A DNA stretch of 57,673 nt. Source: Lachnospiraceae bacterium. Lineage in GTDB: Bacteria; Bacillota; Clostridia; Lachnospirales; Lachnospiraceae. The DNA is taken from positions 1 to 57,673 of the forward strand of contig JAFYCS010000104.1 of NCBI GenBank assembly GCA_017539565.1, in the 5' to 3' direction. This document shows, one piece after another, positions 15,690-23,431 of the stretch (the stretch's first letter is position 1; each line of letters starts with the position of its first letter). The translations under genes and the position numbers were made by a program. The notes beneath the pieces were generated by a model, which did not search any database, was not told the DNA's origin, and worked only from the letters and a program-made list of their open reading frames with translations.

Positions 15690-16523
15690 TTGCCTATGAA
15701 AACGCAAAATCACCGTACACATAAGATACTTGATAAGCATCCTGTATTCGGGAGCATTTTGGCAACAGGGATATTTGTTGCGCTTTTCTTTATTATCATG
15801 TCGCTTTCAGATGCTGTATTTGAGACTTTTCTGCCGGAAGATCTTTGCAGCGGACCGGCTATTCTGACAGCGTTTATCGTCACGAATCTGCTTTTTATGT
15901 GGTGGTTCAGAGGCGAGACCAGGGGCCTGTGCATTGGCGGGGATATCAGAGGCGCGGCCGTTGTAGCGGCTCTTTATGTTGCGTACTGGATCATATCGGT
16001 CGCACTGGGTATCATCATCTCCGGTGACAGATATGGCCTTCCGAAACTTGCTGATATCAATAATGCCGTGGGAGCGGGCTTTATGGAGGAGATGATGATC
16101 AGGGGATTTATCCTGATGCTGCTTTTCAGAAAGAAGCGTACGCCACGCATGATCATCATATCGATGATAGTGACTTCTGTGATATTTGCGCTGCTTCACG
16201 CGACCAATCTGCTTATGGGAGCAGACCCCGGAGCGACTGTTATGCAGGTAGCAAGCAGCGCGGCTACCGGATTTTGCTTCGCTATGCTTTATGGCTGTTC
16301 AGGGAATATCCTTCCGGCAGCGGTGATGCACACCCTGCATGATATTATCGCTTTTTCTGAGCTTGATGCCACCGAAGGCGGCGTGATGGTAGCAGGCGTC
16401 GACGCCGGTTCCTGGGTCAACCTGCTTCTGTGCTATATCTTAGCACTGATCTGCTTTTTCTATCTGAAAAGAGAAGATGTAATGAAGCGGACTATTGATA
16501 TATGGAATAAAAAGTGGAGCTGA
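15690..16523 (+). CDS. CPBP family intramembrane metalloprotease
   Basis: 277 residues with about seven to eight hydrophobic segments. CPBP (Abi/CAAX-type) proteases carry EExxxR and two His motifs within the membrane: here GFMEEMMIRG (about residues 131-140), FALLHATN and VMHTLHD. Roles in the family range from prenyl-protein and pheromone processing to bacteriocin immunity; substrate unknown here. The TTG at 15690 lies 11 bases after CGGAG and is preferred over the ATG two codons on. It is convergent with the radical SAM gene, 14 bp away. Confidence 0.85.
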   Translation: MPMKTQNHRTHKILDKHPVFGSILATGIFVALFFIIMSLSDAVFETFLPEDLCSGPAILTAFIVTNLLFMWWFRGETRGLCIGGDIRGAAVVAALYVAYWIISVALGIIISGDRYGLPKLADINNAVGAGFMEEMMIRGFILMLLFRKKRTPRMIIISMIVTSVIFALLHATNLLMGADPGATVMQVASSAATGFCFAMLYGCSGNILPAAVMHTLHDIIAFSELDATEGGVMVAGVDAGSWVNLLLCYILALICFFYLKREDVMKRTIDIWNKKWS

Positions 16524-16537
16524 TTTTTGGCACCAAC

Positions 16538-17488
16538 CTATACATAGCAGTTCACGTCCCGCGCATCCAGCCGGCCGGTCTGCGCGTAAGTCACGCAGCG
16601 GGCGCCGCCGGCACATTTATAGAAATGCGGACACTGCACGCAATCCCTGGGGAATACGGGCTCTGCCAGCTTCTTCATTATCTCGTTTGACTTAAGCCAC
16701 GTCTTTAGATCGCTGACATCCGCGATGTTTCCTATCACAAACGGCAGCCGCCGGCATGCCATCATATCGCCATTTGCAAGGATGATGAGCAACCTCTTTC
16801 CGGCGCTGCATTCATAGCTGCAGCTGCCCTCCGGGATCCACTGGAGCGCCCGGCTGTTGCTGATAAAGGGATGGCGTCTGGCCAGACCGGCCGCCGCCTT
16901 AGATATTTCCTTGAATTGCGAAGTGGTTACATACTGTTCCGGATCGTCTGTGACCACCCGGTCCCACCAGAGTTTATCGACTTTATGGCGCGCGCAGACC
17001 GCGGCCACTTTCTTAAATTCCTTATAATTCCCCTGCATCACGGTGAAGGACACCAGCACCCGCACGCCCTGTTTTTTCAGGCAGTCTATGCCGCGTAGCG
17101 CCCTTTTGAAGTTGCCTTCACCGCGTATGGCGTCGTGCACTTTTTCGGATCCGTCCAGGCTCACCTGCACGAAAACGGGTTTGAGCTTCGCAATCGCTTC
17201 TGCGCACGCATCATCGATCAGCGTCCCGTTTGTCAGTATTCCCAGGCGGATCCCGCGTCTGCGTATATCCGCGGCTATCTTAAAGAAGTCCGGATGGAGC
17301 AGCGGTTCGCCGCCTGTCAGGTTGATCTGTCCCTCAAAGCCTTCCGCGCGGATGTACTCATCGTACTTGTCAAGCGTTTCTGCCATTTCCGCATAGGGCA
17401 TCACGCAGCTGTAGTCCTCTTGGTAACAGTGGCGGCACTTAAGGTTGCACGCGTGCGTGATATGCCATTGCAGGTAATGCCGCAGCAT
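16538..17488 (-). CDS. Radical SAM/SPASM domain protein, possible peptide maturase
   Basis: 316 residues from the ATG at 17488, two bases after the stop of the upstream gene; GGAGG lies in that gene's end. The radical SAM cluster motif is Cys14, Cys18, Cys21 (ACNLKCRHCY), followed by LTGGEPLLHPDF (SAM-binding GGEP) and LGILTNGTLI. The C-terminal SPASM-type region has many cysteines (SCSYEC, ACRRLP, CVQCPHFYKCAGGARC, NCYV), able to hold auxiliary Fe-S clusters. Such enzymes modify ribosomal peptides or protein tails. Its only operon partner is a secreted/membrane protein ending in SSC repeats, which is the obvious candidate substrate (inference). Confidence 0.85.
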   Translation of the reverse strand: MLRHYLQWHITHACNLKCRHCYQEDYSCVMPYAEMAETLDKYDEYIRAEGFEGQINLTGGEPLLHPDFFKIAADIRRRGIRLGILTNGTLIDDACAEAIAKLKPVFVQVSLDGSEKVHDAIRGEGNFKRALRGIDCLKKQGVRVLVSFTVMQGNYKEFKKVAAVCARHKVDKLWWDRVVTDDPEQYVTTSQFKEISKAAAGLARRHPFISNSRALQWIPEGSCSYECSAGKRLLIILANGDMMACRRLPFVIGNIADVSDLKTWLKSNEIMKKLAEPVFPRDCVQCPHFYKCAGGARCVTYAQTGRLDARDVNCYV

Positions 17489-17490
17489 AC

Positions 17491-19080
17491 TCAGTCGGCA
17501 CCTCCGCCGCCGCAGCTGGAGCATGACGAACAGCTGGAGCATGAGGATCCGCCCGACGATGAGGAGGAAGATGACTGTGCTGCATGGTACGCATCGCAGG
17601 ACTTTAAGGCAGTGCTGTCGATGGGATAGAAGAAGTATGCCAGCCGGTCGTTTGCATCATAGTTGTCACCGTCGTCACCATCATCCGCTTCGGTAATATT
17701 GTAGATGACGCGGCCGGTGGACATGATCATGAACACTTCGTAGTGCGACAGCCTTCCCGCCAGCATCCGGTTGGCGCTGATGGGATCCTGGGCGTATTTG
17801 GCCGCGATCAGGCAGGTGGTCCAGTCCTTCTTGTACTGCTTTAATTCCTTGCCCTGGAGCTTTCCGGAGACGGCCGTATTAAAGAGCGAGTTCAGCGTAG
17901 TGCAGAAGCCGCCGAACATATCAAAGCGTACCTGGATCGTATCCGTCAGCGTTGTTTTGGAGAAGCTGCCGGGCGTATCCGCCGCATACTGCGCAAGAAA
18001 CATGACCATGCTCCTGTCTGCCTCATTGACGCAGCGGTCATTGAATATCGCGAAATGATCGTTGTCCGGTGCAACTTCGATCACGCCCCTGCATATCATG
18101 TCTGAAAAATAAGTGATGAAGAGCTTGGAATAGTGGATAGTGCTGGCACCGTAAGCAAATTCGAAGGGATCCAGCACGCCGGTCCATCCGGCGATGATGT
18201 TGTGTATATAATTCGGATCGTTTTGGACCGCTGCCTTGATGCGTTTGTCCCTGACGATCCCCCAGACGATCAGCACAACGAGAGCTATGGGGCACAGTAT
18301 GACTATAATGATCGGGATGATCAGTAAGCCCAGGCCGCCGCCGCTGCCTTCTTCTTCGTTGGCGTTAGTGAGGTCGTCGGCGGTGATAGGCACTGCGTTT
18401 GAAAACTCTACACCGTCGATCCTTACCTTTACCTTATACATGCCGCTGCAGGATGAAGCGCTGATATTTGTCACATTGCCGCCGCCGCTTACTTCATCAT
18501 AATGCGAAGCGTAGCGCAGATCGTTTACTGCGCCCTCCGGTGTCGTCACCGTCAGATTAACTTTTTTAACGGTCTGCGGGAAGTTGGCGCCGATCAGCCT
18601 GAAAGTGAACAGATAATAAGCGTCATCCACACACTTGACCGCCTCTTTGATGCGGTAGCCGATCTCGTAGGTGCGGGTCACGTTCTGGCTGGATTTGTAG
18701 CAGTCAACCTGGGCACCCATCGATGACTTCTCAAGATGAAAGGTATAATCCGGCCTGCCTTCCGTATCGTCCGTATATGTGCAGTCAGTGCCGTCGATGC
18801 GCACGTATACGCTGTCCGTATACAGATTCACTGTGTCTTCATTCCCGGCATTCATTACGATATCTTTATAAAACCTGGTAAAAGACCCGCTCTCAAAGCA
18901 TATCGTCCATTTTTCCACGATATCCGCGGTACCGTCGCTGTTTACATTCACCGTAAACTCCGCCGCCTGCACGCTGTAACTTGACGCATGCGCCTTGATC
19001 GGCTGCATCACGCCCGTAAGTATGAACATCAGAAGGAATGTCCATGCCAGCAGCTGCTTCATCTTTCTCATATTTTTCAT
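17491..19080 (-). CDS. DUF2207-like membrane protein with a Ser/Cys/Gly-rich tail
   Basis: 529 residues. Signal peptide to about Ala32 (LLMFILTGVMQPIKAHA), an extracytoplasmic DUF2207-like domain (about 36-245, SVQAAEFTVNVNSDGTADIVEKW type start), a Gly-rich joint, one transmembrane segment (about 260-285) and a cytoplasmic part to about 500. The end is unusual: seven Ser, GG, then four SSC triplets with Cys at 514, 517, 520 and 523, GGGG and AD. Other DUF2207 proteins often end in Gly/Ser-rich tails; regular Cys is not usual as far as I know. The downstream radical SAM gene begins two bases after the stop. The promoter at 19119-19148 and GGAGGGGG site support the start. Confidence 0.8.
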   Translation of the reverse strand: MKNMRKMKQLLAWTFLLMFILTGVMQPIKAHASSYSVQAAEFTVNVNSDGTADIVEKWTICFESGSFTRFYKDIVMNAGNEDTVNLYTDSVYVRIDGTDCTYTDDTEGRPDYTFHLEKSSMGAQVDCYKSSQNVTRTYEIGYRIKEAVKCVDDAYYLFTFRLIGANFPQTVKKVNLTVTTPEGAVNDLRYASHYDEVSGGGNVTNISASSCSGMYKVKVRIDGVEFSNAVPITADDLTNANEEEGSGGGLGLLIIPIIIVILCPIALVVLIVWGIVRDKRIKAAVQNDPNYIHNIIAGWTGVLDPFEFAYGASTIHYSKLFITYFSDMICRGVIEVAPDNDHFAIFNDRCVNEADRSMVMFLAQYAADTPGSFSKTTLTDTIQVRFDMFGGFCTTLNSLFNTAVSGKLQGKELKQYKKDWTTCLIAAKYAQDPISANRMLAGRLSHYEVFMIMSTGRVIYNITEADDGDDGDNYDANDRLAYFFYPIDSTALKSCDAYHAAQSSSSSSSGGSSCSSCSSCSSCGGGGAD

Positions 19081-19118
19081 GTTTTCTCCCCCTCCAATGT
19101 AAAAACATCGATGACTAT

Positions 19119-19148
19119 ACTATACCATTATTGCGGCGTCTATGTAAA
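19119..19148 (-). promoter_or_regulatory. Promoter of the DUF2207-radical SAM operon
   Basis: Minus strand: -35 TTTACA (19148-19143), spacer 18, -10 TATAGT (19124-19119). Confidence 0.5.
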
Positions 19149-19152
19149 CCTT

Positions 19153-19245
19153 GGTGCCAGGCACTTTGTACTTTGACGCACAGGTGCCAGGTACTTTGTA
19201 CAAAAGCGCACAAAATGTGATGTCTTGTACAAAGTGCCTGGCACC
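19153..19245 (+). repeat. GTGCCAGGCAC-family repeat: one tandem unit plus a 63-bp palindrome
   Basis: Unit at 19153-19182 followed directly by an inverted pair at 19183-19245 (arms GTACAAAAGCGCACA and TGTGATGTCTTGTAC around AAA). It separates the divergent promoters of the DUF2207 operon and the diguanylate cyclase. Confidence 0.95.
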
Positions 19246-19252
19246 CTCCTTA

Positions 19253-19281
19253 TTGAACATAATCCTATCTTCGATTATAAT
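19253..19281 (+). promoter_or_regulatory. Promoter of the diguanylate cyclase gene
   Basis: TTGAAC (19253-19258), 17-bp spacer, TATAAT (19276-19281). It begins seven bp after the palindrome. Confidence 0.75.
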
Positions 19282-19323
19282 ATACGGTATGGTCTATAGA
19301 AAACCGGAGTTATGGTATAGAAA

Positions 19324-20427
19324 ATGAAACTGTTTAAAACCCTCCAGACATCGATCAAAGAAAGCAAAACATTAGAGGACAGGTTCTTCACCGTTGTGGT
19401 GTTGGTGGGACTTGCAATCGTCACGGTCTCCGAGATCGTGACATACGTGGAAGATATCACCTACATTGCCAACCTTGGCACTGCGATTGGCGGTGTCATG
19501 CTCCTTCTGGTAATGTACGAGGCCTACATCCGCAAAAAGATGGAAACCGCACGCATCATGCTGTGTTACACATTTAACTGCTTTGTTATTCCTGTCACGT
19601 TCTTTACCTGCGGCGGGATCGACTCCGGCATGCCGCTCTACATGCTTGCCGGCATATTCACCGTGATCCCCATCCTGAAAGGCAGGCACAGGCTCATCTG
19701 CATGATCATTTCTTTCATTGTGGATATGCTCTGTCTGGCGACGGCGTATTATCTGACCGTCAACGAAGACATCTTAGGCGACCTTAAGCAGAAACTCCTG
19801 CCCGGCTTATCGCTGGGCTCGCGCTACATCGATGTCGCCAGTTCGATCATCCTTATTGGCCTGTATGTCATGATCACCACCGCGTTGGTCATGGACGCCT
19901 ATCAGAAGGAGCGCGCCAGCAGGGAGGAGCTCTTAGTCAAGCTCGACGACCTCTCAAAGCGCGACGAACTCACCGGCCTCTACAATAGAAGAGAGCTCTT
20001 CCGTTTCCTGGAAGAGATGCCCGCCGGCGACGGCCGGTATTATCTCTGCATGACCGACATCGACCACTTCAAAAACGTCAACGACACCTACGGGCATGTC
20101 TTCGGCGACCTTGTCCTGCGCACCCTTGCCGGCATCATGGCCGAAGAAGTCCGCACCCAGGAAGGCGAACTGGCCGCGCGTTACGGCGGCGAGGAATTCC
20201 TGATCGTGGTCAAAGCCGCATCCAAGCCGGAGGCTTTGGAGCGGGTCGACCGCATCCGCAAGCGTTTTGTCAGCAAAAAATGGGAGGCAGACGCCGCACT
20301 TGTTACTTCCTTCAGCGGAGGTCTCGTCCGCTGTTCTGACTGTCAGTCCTACGCCGACGCCATCAGCCGCGCCGACAAACTTCTCTACACCGCAAAAGAA
20401 TCCGGCCGTAACCGCCTCTGCTCGTAA
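19324..20427 (+). CDS. Membrane-bound diguanylate cyclase (GGDEF domain)
   Basis: 367 residues. The first 195 or so hold about six membrane segments; a short coiled linker (YQKERASREELLVKLDDLSKRDELT) leads to a GGDEF domain (about 205-367) with active-site RYGGEEFLIV and DIDHFKNVNDTYGHVFGD. It should make cyclic di-GMP from GTP in response to a membrane signal. No RxxD inhibitory site is evident before GGEEF. The upstream region shows a promoter, but the ATG has no strong ribosome site. It is a single-gene unit with repeats on both sides; c-di-GMP may tie in with the exopolysaccharide genes nearby (inference). Confidence 0.9.
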   Translation: MKLFKTLQTSIKESKTLEDRFFTVVVLVGLAIVTVSEIVTYVEDITYIANLGTAIGGVMLLLVMYEAYIRKKMETARIMLCYTFNCFVIPVTFFTCGGIDSGMPLYMLAGIFTVIPILKGRHRLICMIISFIVDMLCLATAYYLTVNEDILGDLKQKLLPGLSLGSRYIDVASSIILIGLYVMITTALVMDAYQKERASREELLVKLDDLSKRDELTGLYNRRELFRFLEEMPAGDGRYYLCMTDIDHFKNVNDTYGHVFGDLVLRTLAGIMAEEVRTQEGELAARYGGEEFLIVVKAASKPEALERVDRIRKRFVSKKWEADAALVTSFSGGLVRCSDCQSYADAISRADKLLYTAKESGRNRLCS

Positions 20428-20432
20428 AATCT

Positions 20433-20462
20433 GGTGCCAGGCACTTTGTACAAGAGTGCACA
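20433..20462 (+). repeat. GTGCCAGGCAC-family repeat, single unit
   Basis: One forward 30-nt unit beginning five bp after the stop of the diguanylate cyclase gene. Confidence 0.9.
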
Positions 20463-20515
20463 TTCCACCTCTCAACGCCCCTTTTCTACATGGATTTTCC
20501 CGGTTTCGTAAAATA

Positions 20516-20591
20516 TTTATCGAAAAACATTAAAAAGTAGTTGACAGACGATAAGATCTGCAGTAATATGCATTTATCGATAAACATTAAA
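20516..20591 (+). promoter_or_regulatory. Promoter flanked by two copies of a 19-bp operator-like repeat
   Basis: TTGACA (20541-20546), 17-bp spacer, TAATAT (20564-20569). TTTATCGATAAACATTAAA lies at 20573-20591, over the start site, and an 18/19 match lies at 20516-20534, upstream of -35. The core TTTATCGATAAA is palindromic. The operon's last gene is a YozG-type repressor, a likely ligand. Confidence 0.7.
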
Positions 20592-20627
20592 TATTTAATC
20601 TTAACTAGAAAGGCAAGGTATAAAGAA

Positions 20628-21239
20628 ATGGAAATAGCAGTACAGAAACTCATCAACAGCGCAGTGCAGATAGTATTATTCACACTGATCCCCTTCATCT
20701 GGTGGCTCATCACCGCAAGGAAAGAAACCGGGTTCTTCAAGTGGATCGGCTTAAAAGGCATAAAAAGTGCTAAGGAAAACAAGACCCTGTTCTGGGTCAT
20801 CGGCATCCTGATCTGCTTCACGGGATTATCAGCATACATGCTCTACAGCATGCGCGGCATCGAGATGGCAACATCCGAGTTCTCCGGCCTTGGTGCAGCA
20901 GCGATCCCCGCAGTCCTGATCTACGCGATACTCAACACTTCGCTCCCCGAGGAGATAGTGTTCAGGGGCTTCCTTTTAAAGAGGATCTCCGCGAAGTTCG
21001 GCTTCCACGCCGGAAACATCGTACAGGCAGTCATCTTCGGCATCATGCACGGCGTAATGTTCTTCTCATACACCGGTGTCGTAAAGGCAATCGTGATCAC
21101 GCTTTTTACCGGAGTGATCGGATGGCTCATGGGCTTCGTTAACGAAAAGAAAGCAGAGGGTTCCCTGATCCCGAGCTGGTGCATCCATGCGGTTGCAAAC
21201 ATCTTCTCAGGACTCTGCGCGGCATTCATGATATTTTAA
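20628..21239 (+). CDS. CPBP family intramembrane metalloprotease (second copy)
   Basis: 203 residues from the ATG at 20628, chosen because AAGGCAAGG precedes it and it lies downstream of the promoter; an in-frame start at 20541 overlaps the -35 box. About six membrane segments. Family residues: SLPEEIVFRG (EExxxR), FGIMHGVM and CIHAVAN. First gene of a three-gene operon with a DUF2975 membrane protein (12-bp gap) and a YozG-like repressor, so it may act on, or be regulated with, that membrane protein. Confidence 0.85.
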   Translation: MEIAVQKLINSAVQIVLFTLIPFIWWLITARKETGFFKWIGLKGIKSAKENKTLFWVIGILICFTGLSAYMLYSMRGIEMATSEFSGLGAAAIPAVLIYAILNTSLPEEIVFRGFLLKRISAKFGFHAGNIVQAVIFGIMHGVMFFSYTGVVKAIVITLFTGVIGWLMGFVNEKKAEGSLIPSWCIHAVANIFSGLCAAFMIF

Positions 21240-21251
21240 AGGAGGCGTATT

Positions 21252-21953
21252 ATGAATAAGGAAAAAGCACTTAAAAGCATCAACAGTATCGGTAAAGCCG
21301 GAACGGTGATCAGCACTGTCATGCAGATACTGCTGATAGTCGGAATCGTGGCGGTCATCGTCGCGGGCATCGCGGTCATGAGTATACCTGAGGATTCGTT
21401 CGAATTCCGCATCGAGTCGGGCGGCTCCATAGAATTCGACGCAAATGCCCTGCCGGAGAGCGCCATAAAGATCTTACCGTACGACGCCCGCAACTCTGCC
21501 GTAAATGTGGACTTCAGCTTTAACGGCATCAACTACAGGGCTGTGGACACAGAAGTGGACGGCGATCACGTGACAACTCTGCTGGAGGGAAAGACCAATG
21601 TGATCAACCATTCCGGCCTTGCGATAGTATTAATAGCTGCCGGTGTCATACTCCTGATGACGATGGTCGTAATGATCTTTATCAAGAAACTCTGCACGTC
21701 CATCAGGGATTGCAGCACCCCCTTTGAGCAGGGCGTGATCACCGGTTTGGAGCGCTGCGCCTGGGTGCTGATCCCCTGGGTGATAGTAAGCGGCATCGCT
21801 AAAAATGTGATCGAATCGGTCCTCAGCGGCTCCCGAAACATGATGTTCAGCATAAGCCTTTCAACAGTTCTTGTAATAGTGCTTATCTTCGGCCTGAGCT
21901 ACATCTTCAAATACGGTGCAGAGCTTCAGACCGAATCAGACGAAACACTGTAA
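21252..21953 (+). CDS. DUF2975 family membrane protein
   Basis: 233 residues, four predicted membrane segments (about 20-40, 120-142, 165-190, 200-222) with an extracytoplasmic loop (about 45-115) between the first two. The end FKYGAELQTESDETL is typical of DUF2975. Such genes are regularly paired with a small YozG/Cro-CI repressor, as here; molecular function is unknown. GGAGG precedes the ATG. Confidence 0.85.
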   Translation: MNKEKALKSINSIGKAGTVISTVMQILLIVGIVAVIVAGIAVMSIPEDSFEFRIESGGSIEFDANALPESAIKILPYDARNSAVNVDFSFNGINYRAVDTEVDGDHVTTLLEGKTNVINHSGLAIVLIAAGVILLMTMVVMIFIKKLCTSIRDCSTPFEQGVITGLERCAWVLIPWVIVSGIAKNVIESVLSGSRNMMFSISLSTVLVIVLIFGLSYIFKYGAELQTESDETL

Positions 21954-21965
21954 GGAGGGCGCACC

Positions 21966-22175
21966 ATGGGAAAAATAATACTACGACTGGATCGCGTTAT
22001 GGCCGACCGCAAGATGAGCTTAAACGAGCTTTCCAAAAAAGTCGGCGTCAGCAACGTCAACCTCTCAAAAATAAAGACCGGCAAGATAAGCGCAGTCCGT
22101 TTCTCCACCCTTGAGGCCATCTGCGAAGCTCTTGACTGCCAGCCCGGAGACATTCTTGAGTATGACAAAAATTGA
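21966..22175 (+). CDS. YozG-like XRE family transcriptional regulator
   Basis: 69 residues made almost wholly of a Cro/CI helix-turn-helix (LNELSKKVGVSNVNLSKIKTG, then LEAICEALDCQPGDILEY). It follows DUF2975 by 12 bp with AAGGAGGG ahead. It probably represses its own operon through the two ATCGAT-containing sites at 20516-20591 (inference from the general pairing). Confidence 0.9.
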   Translation: MGKIILRLDRVMADRKMSLNELSKKVGVSNVNLSKIKTGKISAVRFSTLEAICEALDCQPGDILEYDKN

Positions 22176-22183
22176 TGAAGTTT

Positions 22184-22246
22184 GGTGCCAGGCACTTTGT
22201 ACAAGAACGCACAAAATGTGCGTTCTTGTACAAAGTGCCTGGCACC
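22184..22246 (+). repeat. GTGCCAGGCAC-family 63-bp perfect palindrome
   Basis: Inverted 30-nt units around AAA, arms identical. It starts eight bp after the YozG-like gene and ends 13 bp before the -35 of the XRE-RAYT operon. Confidence 0.95.
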
Positions 22247-22259
22247 GATCAATTTACCC

Positions 22260-22323
22260 TTGACATATTTTTACATGGGGTATATGATTCATATAGTTGG
22301 ATACAATTTAAGAAAACTGTATC
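22260..22323 (+). promoter_or_regulatory. Promoter of the XRE-RAYT operon with a downstream inverted repeat
   Basis: TTGACA (22260-22265), 17-bp spacer, TATGAT (22283-22288). GATACA (22300-22305) and TGTATC (22318-22323) form an inverted repeat just after the expected start, a possible operator for the XRE protein it transcribes. Confidence 0.65.
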
Positions 22324-22363
22324 AGATAATAATGTATATAAAAGGGGGCGTTTTATAGTAATC

Positions 22364-22729
22364 ATGACAGTTAGCGAAAGGGTATTCGAAAGAATAAGAC
22401 AACTTAATATGACACAGAAGGAATTTGCTGAGAAAACCGGCATATTACAGAGTACTATCAGCGAATGGAAGAAGAACAAGACAAATCCTTCCTCGGATAA
22501 GATCATGACCATATGCAGGGCGTTGGACGTAACTCCGGAATGGTTACTTTCCGGCATCGATCCCGCAGCCGGCAGGAATCGTGGCGCTGATTATTATATA
22601 ATCAATACAGATACTGATACGGGCATGCTTGTAGAATGTTTCAATAAGCTGGAAAAAGAACAGCGTGACAGGGTACTTGGTTATGCAGAAGCTTTCGCTG
22701 CAATGAGGGAGGGCAAAGACAAGAAATGA
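22364..22729 (+). CDS. XRE family regulator upstream of the RAYT transposase
   Basis: 121 residues from the ATG at 22364. A longer reading from 22172 passes through the palindrome and is not credible. A Cro/CI helix-turn-helix occupies about residues 5-65 (MTQKEFAEKTGILQSTISEW, VTPEWLLSG); a short helical tail follows (NKLEKEQRDRVLGYAEAF). GGGGG lies 15 bases ahead. The transposase gene starts 13 bases after its stop with its own GGAG, so the two are co-transcribed; this protein may control transposase expression. Confidence 0.85.
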   Translation: MTVSERVFERIRQLNMTQKEFAEKTGILQSTISEWKKNKTNPSSDKIMTICRALDVTPEWLLSGIDPAAGRNRGADYYIINTDTDTGMLVECFNKLEKEQRDRVLGYAEAFAAMREGKDKK

Positions 22730-22742
22730 AGGAGATGATCAT

Positions 22743-23363
22743 TTGCCACGAAAGAACAGAATATGGTATCCGGGGGCTATTTATCATGTAATGAGCAGAG
22801 GCAACAGACGTGTGAAGATCTTCGACGATCGCACAGATTATCTGCGTTTCCTGGTATGCATTCGCAAAACAAAGGAAGAATTCCCATTTAAAATCCACAG
22901 TCTCTGTCTGATGACAAACCATTTTCACATGTCTGTTGAGACAGAGATTGTAAACGTAAGCATAATAATGCAAAAGATCCTGAGCAGATATGCCAAGGCA
23001 TACAACCACAGACATAATTTCTGCGGACATCTTTTTGAACATCGTTATACCGCGCAAGTCATCGAGGACGAGCGCTACTTTCTTGAAGTCAGCCGTTACA
23101 TTCATCTGAATCCTGTCAAAGCACATATTGTGGATGATCCATTCGATTACGAATACAGCAGTTATCGCTGGTTTGTACATGACACGCCCTTTTCCGGCGG
23201 CAACAAGGTTGCTATGCTCATAGAAGAATTGGTCGAAACCGGTCGCGTCCTGTGCTCCTTCGATGGTGACACCCGGGACCAGTACCGCATTTTCGTAAAT
23301 GGGATTGACGACCATGAAGATCACGAACTTCTTATCCAAAAGGATATGTGCGACTATGAATAG
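22743..23363 (+). CDS. REP-associated tyrosine transposase (RAYT, Y1_Tnp family)
   Basis: 206 residues, TTG start with GGAG eight bases ahead. The Y1 transposase signature is clear: YHVMSRGNRR near residue 14, the metal-binding HUH triad HFH at 60-62 (LCLMTNHFHM), and SRYAKAYNHRHNFCGHLFEHRY (about 81-102), where the catalytic Tyr is expected (Y83 or Y87), then the RAYT hallmark YIHLNPVKAHIV (119-130). RAYTs cut and move single-stranded hairpin repeats. Unlike IS200 it has no terminal ends of its own; copies of the GTGCCAGGCAC repeat lie on both sides (22184 and 23375) and through the surrounding 20 kb, the likely substrate. Confidence 0.9.
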   Translation: MPRKNRIWYPGAIYHVMSRGNRRVKIFDDRTDYLRFLVCIRKTKEEFPFKIHSLCLMTNHFHMSVETEIVNVSIIMQKILSRYAKAYNHRHNFCGHLFEHRYTAQVIEDERYFLEVSRYIHLNPVKAHIVDDPFDYEYSSYRWFVHDTPFSGGNKVAMLIEELVETGRVLCSFDGDTRDQYRIFVNGIDDHEDHELLIQKDMCDYE

Positions 23364-23374
23364 GGTGTCGCTAT

Positions 23375-23404
23375 GGTGCCGGGCACTTTGTACAAGAAAG
23401 CCCA
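23375..23404 (+). repeat. GTGCCAGGCAC-family repeat, single unit
   Basis: Forward unit with the GGTGCCGGGCAC variant, 11 bp after the RAYT stop; its second half is more diverged. Confidence 0.85.
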
Positions 23405-23431
23405 AATAATACAGAAGGGAGTGTGAAATAA

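Noticed and set aside
16524-16540. TTTGGCACC near the end of the first CPBP gene as a repeat remnant
   Set aside because: Nine bases only; too short to separate from chance.
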